Shown here piece after piece: positions 52,733-61,326 of a stretch of DNA of 64,000 bases (positions are counted from its first letter, which is position 1; every line of letters starts with the position of its first letter). The notes below the pieces were generated by a model. That model was not told where the DNA came from. It did not search any database and was given only the letters and a program-made list of their open reading frames with translations. Made by a program: the position numbers and the translations under genes. This stretch comes from Chitinophagales bacterium (GTDB lineage: Bacteria > Bacteroidota > Bacteroidia > Chitinophagales > Chitinophagaceae), in contig JAFLBN010000001.1 of assembly GCA_017303395.1 (NCBI GenBank), positions 124,001 to 188,000 of the forward strand. The letters run 5' to 3'.

Positions 52733-53689
52733 ATGTTAGAGACTATTATCGGTACAGATATTTATCAAGCGGCCTGCTTACTAGCAAAAGGAGAGGCAGT
52801 TGCCATCCCGACAGAGACAGTTTACGGCCTTGGCTGCAATGCATATTCAGATAGTGCAGTAAGAAATGTATTTAATATTAAAGGCAGACCAACTAATAAT
52901 CCGCTAATAGTACATTGTTACGATATTAACGCAGTTGGGAATATTGCAGCAGAAGTACCCGACTTAGCATATCGGTTATTTGAGCACTTCAGTCCTGGGC
53001 CCTTGAGCATTATTTTACCCAAAGGCAATCATATACCTGACATTGTAACTGCAGGCAATGATACTGTAGCTATACGAATACCCAATCACCCTGTTACAAG
53101 GCAGCTATTAGAACTTTTGCCATTCCCGGTTGCTGCACCAAGCGCCAATAAATTTATGTCGGTAAGCCCTACAAGTGCATTACATGTACACCAACAATTA
53201 AAAGGATTAGTACCATATATATTGAATGGCGGAGAAGCTGATAATGGAATAGAGTCCACTGTAGTAAAAGTAGAAAGAGACACAATAATAGTATTGAGGC
53301 AAGGTTCTGTAACTATAGAAGAGTTGCAACAGGTTAGTGAAAACGTCATTATAGGAACGCATGATAAAAAAATTGAATCTCCCGGGCTTTTCAAAAAACA
53401 CTACTCTCCAAATACACGGGTAATATTATCTACTGATGATACTGTTGATATCGACTACAATAACACCGCTCTACTGACATTTGGCGATGAGGAACAATCA
53501 TACAAATACAAAGTTGTACTTAACCTGTCTCCTACAGGTAATATGAGAGAAGCTGCTAAAAATCTATACAAATACTTATACGACCTTGATGCACTCAATC
53601 TGAAATTTATAGTTGCTGAACTATTACCTGAAACAGGATTGGGAATTGCCATCAATGACAGACTCAAAAGAGCGGCTACTCGTTTATGA
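52733..53689 (+). CDS. Sua5-type threonylcarbamoyl-AMP synthase (second copy)
   Basis: The N-terminal YrdC domain (about 1-195) has AVAIPTETVYGLGCNAYSD, KGRPTNNPLIVHCYD, SPGPLSIILPK and FPVAAPSANKFMSVSPTSA. A Sua5 domain (about 220-318) follows (SPGLFKKHYSPNTRVIL). Full length for Sua5, 318 aa. The YrdC protein at 14394-14966 lacks the Sua5 domain, so the two are not simple duplicates. Last gene of the plus-strand run, convergent with the lipid operon. Confidence 0.9.
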   Translation: MLETIIGTDIYQAACLLAKGEAVAIPTETVYGLGCNAYSDSAVRNVFNIKGRPTNNPLIVHCYDINAVGNIAAEVPDLAYRLFEHFSPGPLSIILPKGNHIPDIVTAGNDTVAIRIPNHPVTRQLLELLPFPVAAPSANKFMSVSPTSALHVHQQLKGLVPYILNGGEADNGIESTVVKVERDTIIVLRQGSVTIEELQQVSENVIIGTHDKKIESPGLFKKHYSPNTRVILSTDDTVDIDYNNTALLTFGDEEQSYKYKVVLNLSPTGNMREAAKNLYKYLYDLDALNLKFIVAELLPETGLGIAINDRLKRAATRL

Positions 53690-53745
53690 TATATTTATAA
53701 AATAAAGACTATCAATGCCGTATTAATTATGAAGCATCTTAAAAG

Positions 53746-55257
53746 CTACAATAACAACCTTAGCGCTTCATAATCTATCTTGGTTCTATGTCTGGAATCT
53801 TTGGGAATACGGCTTACATGTTTAATTATTACACCCTCCAATGAAAGAAGGGTTAAAACCTCTTCTAGTGTATCATTCTCAACTTTAGATCCGATAACCA
53901 ACATCGGTCTACCATTATGCAACAACAGAGCTCCTGTAGTTTTCGCGTAATATTCAAGAGCAAATGTGACTAACATGGGATAGTGTACCTTTCCATTCAA
54001 TTCAACCGATTCACTTACCCTTCCCTTTAGATACAAACATCTATTTTGATCAATCATTCCTACATCCCCTGTTCGGTGCCACACTAAATCACCTACATGT
54101 ATCTTGTTTTGTTTTTCAGCTTCTATATTATTAATGTATGATTTTAAGACATGGCTACCAGAAACAACTATCTCTCCGGCTTCACCAATTGGCAATATTT
54201 TACTTTGCAAATTACTACCATCAACCACTTCATCTGCTGCATCCAGAATAATAAGTTCTGTACAGGCATTGATTATACCCACAGGTAATCCGTTTGCAAT
54301 TACGTCTTCGGCAGGTACAGTTGCTAAGTAAGCCATATCTATCTCACTGATCGGTTCCGCCTCAGTACTGCCATATACTACTGTAGATTTTGCATTAACA
54401 AAATTCTGAAGGATGGTTTGGGCTTGTTCTGGGTGTACAGAACCACCACCAGTAGTAATGTATCTTATATTCTTTTTTACAGCATCATTTTCACTCAGCA
54501 AAGAAGTAATATCTTCAAGTACTGCAGGAGACGTTATTATCTCATCAACATTATTATGTCGTACATCATTTACCAATATAGCAGAAGTCTGAGATTTCTT
54601 TACTGCAAAACCTTTGCCCGGTAGTACTGTAGTCTTCCCAAGTGCAAGATTAATCAAAGTAACTATCGGCAATGTTATTAAAGAAGATGCAGCATCATTA
54701 TCTACCAAATGTCTTAATGCATTAAACTGTGCATGTAAATAGCCATGAGTCCTGTTTGCTGCTTTGGGAATACCAGTACTTCCCGTAGTGAAAGTTATCA
54801 AGGCTGTATCATTATTCGTTACATTCACCAGCTGTATTTCAGCATTTTCAGCTGTACAGAATTTGGGAGAGAGTCTAATTGAAATTTGTCGTAATTCTTT
54901 TATGAACCACGATAATAATAAAAATTTACGTGGAGCTATTACCGCATTACACTTTACATTTTGGCAACAAACCTTTAATCTATCCACATTAACCCACTCG
55001 TCTATAAATACAGGTGTAGCACCTATAGACAATAAAGCAAGTACCGCAACATATAAACGAATACTCACTGGCACAAATACTAATACTCTATCTCCTTTAC
55101 CTATACCTTTTTCAGAGTAATGTTTCGCCTCAGACGATACAGCATTTAACAACTTGTCATAGCTAACACTATCATCTTCTTGTATTAAGGCAATTTTATG
55201 CAGATGCCTATTGGCAGATGCAATAAACAAGGATAGTATGTTAGCACTGTCAGTCAT
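53746..55257 (-). CDS. AMP-forming acyl/aryl ligase
   Basis: ANL-superfamily adenylating enzyme. The P-loop FTTGSTGIPKAANRTH is at about 156-171, YGSTEAEPISEID is the A5 motif, and GDVGMIDQNRCLYLKGR and the closing PKDSRHRTKIDY (Lys493) are present. It activates a carboxylate as acyl-AMP; the partner thiol or alcohol is unknown. The pocket residues do not fit any named CoA ligase closely. Last gene of the operon; its start overlaps the GNAT-like gene by 8 nt. Confidence 0.88.
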   Translation of the reverse strand: MTDSANILSLFIASANRHLHKIALIQEDDSVSYDKLLNAVSSEAKHYSEKGIGKGDRVLVFVPVSIRLYVAVLALLSIGATPVFIDEWVNVDRLKVCCQNVKCNAVIAPRKFLLLSWFIKELRQISIRLSPKFCTAENAEIQLVNVTNNDTALITFTTGSTGIPKAANRTHGYLHAQFNALRHLVDNDAASSLITLPIVTLINLALGKTTVLPGKGFAVKKSQTSAILVNDVRHNNVDEIITSPAVLEDITSLLSENDAVKKNIRYITTGGGSVHPEQAQTILQNFVNAKSTVVYGSTEAEPISEIDMAYLATVPAEDVIANGLPVGIINACTELIILDAADEVVDGSNLQSKILPIGEAGEIVVSGSHVLKSYINNIEAEKQNKIHVGDLVWHRTGDVGMIDQNRCLYLKGRVSESVELNGKVHYPMLVTFALEYYAKTTGALLLHNGRPMLVIGSKVENDTLEEVLTLLSLEGVIIKHVSRIPKDSRHRTKIDYEALRLLL

Positions 55258-56188
55258 GCAGACATTTTATATAAACAGCATATTCGTTAATCTTTTTACC
55301 ACCATATTCGGCAGATAGTTTCAAAGACCTGTTTTCTTCATGCATAAAGGCATGAACAACATTCATTATGCCTTCGCTGTAAGCTTTACTAAAGACCTTT
55401 TTAGCCATCATTTCAACAAGCCCTTTATACCTTCTTTCGGGATGCCTGGCAATAGTCTTAATAATCAACGCAGGCTTTTCCTTGTAAAAACCTTTATAAC
55501 AGAAAAACAAAGCGACAATGCCTTTACTGTCTTCTGCGACTTGCACATAGTCTGTATCTAAATATTTTTCAAAAGCAATATACTTTTTCACAAAACCTGC
55601 TTCGTCTATTGGGCTAAAAAGCTCATTATCTGCAAATGCACTAACGCACATCGGATGTAGTGCTCTTAACTCGTCTTCAAACTTGTAGCTGTTAATACTC
55701 CTAATAGTTACTCCTGTTGGCAATAGTTCTTCATCATACCATTGTTGTATCTCTGAGACTGATGAGTAATACCTATGCAGTACACTAAAGCCATTCCCCA
55801 ACATCAGATGGTTGTAGTACAAATCATGCACAATATCTCCACTAAACACACCCTCAGCTTCTCTTATACTATATCGATATGCATGCCATGTGCTACCATC
55901 TATAGGCCCTATTATACATTTTGCACCTAATTTTTTTGCGATTAGCTCCGTTTCATTTATCAATAGGGAAAAAACTTCCGAATTGTCTTCACATTTAATA
56001 TTGCCAATTAAAACAGTGCTATTACCATCATGTTTTATATAAGCATTATTGTACACACACAACCCTGCAATAATTTTATCATTTCGACGCACTACTACTG
56101 CACAATAAAACCAATTAAGGTTTATTGCATCAAAAAAACTCAGATCAATACTTCCCGACTCTAATATATTTACCACTAACCGATCCAT
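55250..56188 (-). CDS. GNAT-fold acyltransferase-like protein
   Basis: A 312-aa protein built of two GNAT-like halves. The second is clearer: IVALFFCYKGFYKEKPALIIKTIARHPERRYKGLVEMMAKKVFSKA, of which ARHPERRYKG is the acyl-CoA loop region. I start at ATG 56188, which overlaps the kinase stop by one base (TAATG) and drops 13 extra residues. It probably transfers an acyl group, perhaps using the product of the adjacent AMP ligase. Confidence 0.7.
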   Translation of the reverse strand: MDRLVVNILESGSIDLSFFDAINLNWFYCAVVVRRNDKIIAGLCVYNNAYIKHDGNSTVLIGNIKCEDNSEVFSLLINETELIAKKLGAKCIIGPIDGSTWHAYRYSIREAEGVFSGDIVHDLYYNHLMLGNGFSVLHRYYSSVSEIQQWYDEELLPTGVTIRSINSYKFEDELRALHPMCVSAFADNELFSPIDEAGFVKKYIAFEKYLDTDYVQVAEDSKGIVALFFCYKGFYKEKPALIIKTIARHPERRYKGLVEMMAKKVFSKAYSEGIMNVVHAFMHEENRSLKLSAEYGGKKINEYAVYIKCLHD

Positions 56189-56877
56189 TATGATAAAAGA
56201 TTTGAAAGGATCAATAAATAGCAACAAGCAATTACCGGAATTGTAAAGTTATCCCATCCACCTCCTGTAACTCTTTCTGCAATTGCAGTCAGCGCAGCAA
56301 GTGGTATTGCAAATACAACCAATTCACCTATACTATAACGTTCGTCATTCAGTACATACATAAGCATTGTAGAAACTACACTTACCACAATAAAAAAAGA
56401 AATAGTTCCTTTGTTCGTCTTTATCCCTTTAGTTTCATCTTTAGCAACATTACCAGCCAAAGCCGCAACAGGATCGCCAATTGCCATTGCAAGTATTGGC
56501 AAATAGAAATACAATAACCCGTTGAATACTACATACCTGGCTAACATGTATTTATAAAAGGCAAAAACTATTATCACAACAACAGGATACAACATGCTAC
56601 CTGCAGTTTTTCTCCCAACATTATTAATTGATGGCAACAACCCGATACGCTCCGAGATATATAAAACAGCCAAAAATGTAATGCATAGTAGTGCTACCTG
56701 CCAAGTTGAAGTAAAGTACATTGGGAATAACAAAGTGAGAATACCTGTCCCTATGTGTACTATTTTACGTGTATATTCTGCTTTTACGTTGAAAACCCTG
56801 TACAATACTTCGGCAAAGGCAAATAGTGCCAGAAAACAGGCAGATAGTGCAATAAATGTAAAACGGATGGGTGTCAT
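56188..56877 (-). CDS. CTP-dependent polyprenol/diacylglycerol kinase-like membrane protein
   Basis: A 229-aa membrane protein of the SEC59/dolichol-kinase/VTE5 family with about seven helices. Family marks are YTRKIVHIGTGILTLLFPMY, MAIGDPVAALAGNVAKD, IKTNKGTISFF and the terminal TGGGWDNFTIP. Members phosphorylate dolichol, phytol, farnesol or diacylglycerol with CTP. In an operon with HMG-CoA reductase and UbiA, an isoprenoid alcohol is the likeliest substrate. Its start overlaps the BtaA-like stop by 4 nt. Confidence 0.87.
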   Translation of the reverse strand: MTPIRFTFIALSACFLALFAFAEVLYRVFNVKAEYTRKIVHIGTGILTLLFPMYFTSTWQVALLCITFLAVLYISERIGLLPSINNVGRKTAGSMLYPVVVIIVFAFYKYMLARYVVFNGLLYFYLPILAMAIGDPVAALAGNVAKDETKGIKTNKGTISFFIVVSVVSTMLMYVLNDERYSIGELVVFAIPLAALTAIAERVTGGGWDNFTIPVIACCYLLILSNLLS

Positions 56878-57959
56878 ATTTTTTCCTCGAGCAAAAAGCG
56901 ACTGTAAAAGAACCCTTTATCAGTTTGATGAAACGCATCACTTTTTGCTACATAAATATACTTATCCGGTGCCACTTCTGAAAAACTACGTGGTGCCATC
57001 AGATTCCAAAATGCCAATAGAGACTTGTCAGGCATGAAACCGTGCCAATCATGAACAAGCATAGTGAAATCTCCGGCAGACACGTATTCGAATATATTTG
57101 ATAAACAGTAAGCATCATAAGGGCTTTGCCTTATTGCTGAATTTGCATCGGCATGGATTAATTGCAACTTTCCAATGTTGTTCCTTATTTTTCCAAAATT
57201 TTCTTTTCGCAAATAATGTGGTAGATTATCAGGACTATAACTACCTGTTAATATCATCCTTAGAAAATAGTTTGTTTGGCAGTATGCCGAAGACAAATGT
57301 TCATCTGCCCTGCTACGTATATATGATGGCACAGAAATATTAACATGTCTCAGAAACTCAGGATCCCTACCGTATTTACCTAACACATGCTTACTAAAGA
57401 ATACATTCATCAGTAATTTCCATCGCAGGTTGTTCCACTTTTCATGAAAATACATGGACTGTTCCGCTCCTGTTTTCTCCAATAGCAGCTGTTCAATTTC
57501 ATTTTTACTATGCGTAAACGGCAATAAGTACTTTCTAAACTTGTAGAAGTATTGCTCAAATTTTCCACAATAAACAACGCCTGCATTAATGAGCTGCACG
57601 TGGTTATTCCAAAACTTTTTTTCTTCCTGCGATAAATACTGTGACACTTTTTTATAAAGCATCAACCTATCGGCGTTATCATTTATTCCTAGAAAAGACA
57701 GTACGTCTGCATAAGACAATGCTACAAAAGCTGCTCGCTTTAATGCCACAAGGTATAACTGCGGAAGACTAATATCAGCCGCCACAACCGCCGAAGGATT
57801 GGTAGTAAGTAAAGAAAAAGCGTTATCTCCCGCAGAGGCAATACAAAACACTCGTTTATCTTTGGGCAGTTGCAATGCATTCAGTAGCACATCAGCATCT
57901 TCCCAACAATTGGCATAGCGTATGATATTGAAATCGACTTTTGAATGAATATCAGCCAT
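56874..57959 (-). CDS. DUF3419/BtaA-like aminocarboxypropyl transferase
   Basis: A 361-aa homologue of BtaA, the S-adenosylmethionine:diacylglycerol 3-amino-3-carboxypropyl transferase of betaine lipid synthesis. IIRYANCWEDADVL matches the family WED motif. IASAGDNAFSLL (about 40-51) is the SAM loop, SAYCQTNYFLRMILTG is a conserved helix, and LSNIFEYVSAGDF is the acceptor side. No btaB-like N-methyltransferase is present, so the product may stay as a homoserine ether lipid, or the acceptor may differ. Starts one base before the stop of the dikinase. Confidence 0.87.
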   Translation of the reverse strand: MADIHSKVDFNIIRYANCWEDADVLLNALQLPKDKRVFCIASAGDNAFSLLTTNPSAVVAADISLPQLYLVALKRAAFVALSYADVLSFLGINDNADRLMLYKKVSQYLSQEEKKFWNNHVQLINAGVVYCGKFEQYFYKFRKYLLPFTHSKNEIEQLLLEKTGAEQSMYFHEKWNNLRWKLLMNVFFSKHVLGKYGRDPEFLRHVNISVPSYIRSRADEHLSSAYCQTNYFLRMILTGSYSPDNLPHYLRKENFGKIRNNIGKLQLIHADANSAIRQSPYDAYCLSNIFEYVSAGDFTMLVHDWHGFMPDKSLLAFWNLMAPRSFSEVAPDKYIYVAKSDAFHQTDKGFFYSRFLLEEKI

Positions 57960-60391
57960 TACAAGTGTCTGTTTAGTATTTTAACCACACCAGTACTGCC
58001 ATCCATTATTATTTCGTCACCATCATTTAGTTGCTCCATCAAACCTTCTATACCTACTATACAAGGAATGTTCATTTCTCTGGAAACAATGGCGGCATGG
58101 CTTAGCAGGCTTCCTCGTTCTGTTAGAATACCTGCCGCCCCTGCAAACATTACTACATAACCCGGATCTGTAGCATAGGTAGCCATTATTTGCTTTTGAG
58201 GGAATCGCGAATCTACGGATTCCACTTTACAGACTGTAGCTCTTATTACTCCTGCAGAACAAGGAATGCCTTTCAATTCAGATAGTTTATCCCCTGCGGT
58301 AGTATTCACATCTGTAAGTATCGTTGATTGCTTACCATGTGTAATAACTCTTTCCGGCAAGGGCAAATGCTTATACAGTTCATAATCGGCTTTGCGCGCT
58401 TCTACAATCTGGTTTAACGCTTTCTTGTCTATGTCGTTTGTAGCAACATTCTCTATTTCATGCAGATTCAGATAAAACACATCCCGCCCGTGTAGTAAAA
58501 TACCATCTGCTGCAAGCTTATCACCAATAGCTATCATCATGGCTCTTACCATACCAAAGCCCAACGTGCGATAGTAACGCAAGTTTTCCCTGTTAGCAAC
58601 AAGATAACGTGCCTGTGAAAGCACATGCTTAAACAAAAGCCGCTTCACAGGTTTGCTTGTAAGCTTTTCGATTATCGTTTGGTAGTAATCGATGCCGGTA
58701 TCGGCTGATTTTTGTGTGTATGTTATATCATTTACAACATACTGCTTAAGCACTTCTATCAACAATATTGGGTTTTGCTTGTAGGTTATTGTCTCTAGTT
58801 TCAACTCGGCAACACACCTTTCACCCCATTTGTCTATGTATTGTTTTACAGACTGTAATGCGCCGGCATACTCGGGCTTGTGCAAGAGTTCCAATATCAT
58901 GTCTGCATCTTCACGTAAAAGCGCCTGTTTCAAATCAGGATAATATGAAAGAGCGTTAGCTAGTTCAGGCAATAATTTTAAGGGTTGTGTCGTAACGATA
59001 TCGTCAGATGATGCTAACAGTGCATTGTGTACGCCGGTTTGTTCAGGTATATACTTTGCACATTGTTTTTGTAATAGACCGAAATATATCATCGCAAAAA
59101 AATCATTCACCAACGGAGCCTTCCATTTTGAAGACATCATGCGTTCAAACATCTGATAATCTTCAAAAATCTCTTTTACCGAAACACGCTTGTAATCCTT
59201 TACTGCAAATGAACTATATATGCTATCAAAGTCTTTAACAAACATTCGCTTTTGCCTCCTTACGGTAGCGGCATTATAGATAATATGCAGTATGGCCTTA
59301 AACAAATCAGCATAGTCTCTGAAAGATGAAGGTTTAGCCTGCTTTACTAATATTTCGGGCTTGTTCTTTACACCCATCATCGCCTCCATATAACCGGAAT
59401 TGAGATTATAACCAGGCAATAGTGAAAGTGTAGTGTACCAGCTATTCAGATTGTAATAAACACGGCCATTCAGCAATCCGAGCATATTATCATAAGCATC
59501 ACAATGTTTCTTAACTTTTGCCTTGGCAATACCCAGCACATAAGACAATTGTATGTACACAGCACTATACATCTTCTCAATAAAAGAAAATGTAAGCGGC
59601 AGTGTCAGCCCTGGGTAGCTTTCAATAATATTGCTGTTGTCATACACTATTTTCTGTGCAACACTGACCGTTGTTACGGGTCTTGTTTGTAATACAAAAA
59701 GTTCACCGTTTAAAAAAGCAAACTCGACATCCTGAGGCAATTCGGAAACTACATTGAGTTGTCCCACTACTTCGGCAACTTTCAATATTTCTGTATCAGT
59801 TGCTATCTCATTACCCCTGCATGCTTTCTGCACAATACGGCCATTCTTCACAACATATGCATCCCCGGTTTTACTACCATCAACGAGGCCTTCACCCAAA
59901 CCAGATACAATATTTATAACACACTCCCCCTTTTCACCTGTAACAGGGTTTATACCAAATGCTACCCCTGCAAAGTCTGATTGTATCATTTGCTGAACTA
60001 TCACAGATAATTTGGGAGAAGACAGGCCTGCTTGTTGTAAATATGTCTTTAATGAATCATTGTTTATCGAAGATGCTACATCTGCTATAGCCTCGTTCAA
60101 ATCAGTGGAAGAAACGTTCAGTCTGGTACTGAACTGTCCTGCAAAAGAATATTTTTCGCCATCTTCTATGTCTGCAGAGGAACGCACTGCAAATGCTGTA
60201 TGCTCTGGGAAGCACTTTACTATATCATCTACAGACAATGCTACAATTTTATTTTCTGCAAAAACAGAAAATGGGATCACTACAAAATAAGGCACATTAT
60301 ATCCTCGCTGCTTCAACCATATCAGGTTTGCAGCTTTACCTCCAATATTATCAGACGAGGTGGTTATGATATTCTCTGGTTTTATTATCAA
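57959..60391 (-). CDS. Rifampin-phosphotransferase-like dikinase (PEP-synthase family)
   Basis: An 810-aa protein in the order ATP-grasp, substrate domain, swivelling His domain. The N-terminal PPDK_N (about 5-245) has GGKAANLIWLKQRGYNVP, AVRSSADIEDGEKYSFAGQF and LQTRPVTTV. The middle (about 260-700) is helical and unlike PEP synthase. The C-terminus has the phospho-His loop TERGSLLSHAAIVSRE (His765). The PEP-binding TIM barrel is absent, so it should phosphorylate a small molecule from ATP, giving AMP and Pi. Gap to the UbiA gene is 2 bp. Confidence 0.88.
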   Translation of the reverse strand: MIIKPENIITTSSDNIGGKAANLIWLKQRGYNVPYFVVIPFSVFAENKIVALSVDDIVKCFPEHTAFAVRSSADIEDGEKYSFAGQFSTRLNVSSTDLNEAIADVASSINNDSLKTYLQQAGLSSPKLSVIVQQMIQSDFAGVAFGINPVTGEKGECVINIVSGLGEGLVDGSKTGDAYVVKNGRIVQKACRGNEIATDTEILKVAEVVGQLNVVSELPQDVEFAFLNGELFVLQTRPVTTVSVAQKIVYDNSNIIESYPGLTLPLTFSFIEKMYSAVYIQLSYVLGIAKAKVKKHCDAYDNMLGLLNGRVYYNLNSWYTTLSLLPGYNLNSGYMEAMMGVKNKPEILVKQAKPSSFRDYADLFKAILHIIYNAATVRRQKRMFVKDFDSIYSSFAVKDYKRVSVKEIFEDYQMFERMMSSKWKAPLVNDFFAMIYFGLLQKQCAKYIPEQTGVHNALLASSDDIVTTQPLKLLPELANALSYYPDLKQALLREDADMILELLHKPEYAGALQSVKQYIDKWGERCVAELKLETITYKQNPILLIEVLKQYVVNDITYTQKSADTGIDYYQTIIEKLTSKPVKRLLFKHVLSQARYLVANRENLRYYRTLGFGMVRAMMIAIGDKLAADGILLHGRDVFYLNLHEIENVATNDIDKKALNQIVEARKADYELYKHLPLPERVITHGKQSTILTDVNTTAGDKLSELKGIPCSAGVIRATVCKVESVDSRFPQKQIMATYATDPGYVVMFAGAAGILTERGSLLSHAAIVSREMNIPCIVGIEGLMEQLNDGDEIIMDGSTGVVKILNRHL

Positions 60392-60393
60392 TA

Positions 60394-61320
60394 CTATCCG
60401 TTGCTTAATTGTATCAGCAGAGGAGTACTACCCAATGTAATATACATCCCCAACGCCCAAATCAATGACATCAACTCTATCAGCTTAGTAGCTGCTTTTA
60501 CTGGCTTTATAACAAACCATAGTGCAGGCAGCATTGCCATAACAAAAAGTATATTCAAAATAAATTCTACTCCCGATAAAGCTGCAGCATGTTGCATTGC
60601 TATACGAGCCAATACGAAATTGGCCACCAGCAATACTATCCATACTACACCTGCACTTTGGGCACCCCACAGCTTTGTATAACTCACAACGCCCTCTTCT
60701 TCCGTCTCTTTTACCCGCAGTTTTCTGCCAACTTCAAGAATCACCCCATTGAGAAATGATACCCCGAAAAAGAACAAGAGCCCTATCGGAGCCGATATTC
60801 CCGCCAGCTTCCAGTCATAGCTACTGGCATATATATCTGCAAGCGGTATGATGACCATATGTGTAGCAATGTACATCACCTGATGTCTTTTTAGCCACTT
60901 GGGAATAAAGAACTCATATCTCATCAAAGCCAGATATGCCATCATGACGAAATACAACACCAGCAACTGTGGGTAAATTAACACATTCAGAGCTGTGATA
61001 ATTACAAATAAAGACCAAGCCAATATTCTCAGTTCTTTCAGGCTTATCAAACCTCTCGGCACAGGAAGATACTTTCTGAATCTAGCATCATCTTCCTTAT
61101 CCTTGTGCTCATCAGAAACCCTGAGCATAAAGAACATTGCAATATTTGTAGCTACACAAACCATGTAATCTCCCAAATCAATAAAGCCTGCTGCACCTCT
61201 ACATGCACGAGAATAGCCGACTACCGAAAAACTAAATGCCGCAATAAGCGGCAAGTGAACCAATAAAGGAAATCTTTCCTTTTGATAAACAAACAGACGG
61301 CTGATCAGTGAATCTTGCAT
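60394..61320 (-). CDS. UbiA-family prenyltransferase with an altered second metal motif
   Basis: An integral membrane aromatic or polyol prenyltransferase-like protein (308 aa), about nine helices. The first Asp-rich motif is normal (VSDEHKDKEDD, Asp70/74/78). The second, usually DxxxDxxxD, is replaced by EVGRKLRVKETE (about 196-207). It probably joins an isoprenyl diphosphate to an acceptor, but with this change the metal site or the reaction may be unusual. It follows HMG-CoA reductase by 6 bp. Confidence 0.83.
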   Translation of the reverse strand: MQDSLISRLFVYQKERFPLLVHLPLIAAFSFSVVGYSRACRGAAGFIDLGDYMVCVATNIAMFFMLRVSDEHKDKEDDARFRKYLPVPRGLISLKELRILAWSLFVIITALNVLIYPQLLVLYFVMMAYLALMRYEFFIPKWLKRHQVMYIATHMVIIPLADIYASSYDWKLAGISAPIGLLFFFGVSFLNGVILEVGRKLRVKETEEEGVVSYTKLWGAQSAGVVWIVLLVANFVLARIAMQHAAALSGVEFILNILFVMAMLPALWFVIKPVKAATKLIELMSLIWALGMYITLGSTPLLIQLSNG

Positions 61321-61326
61321 GAATGA

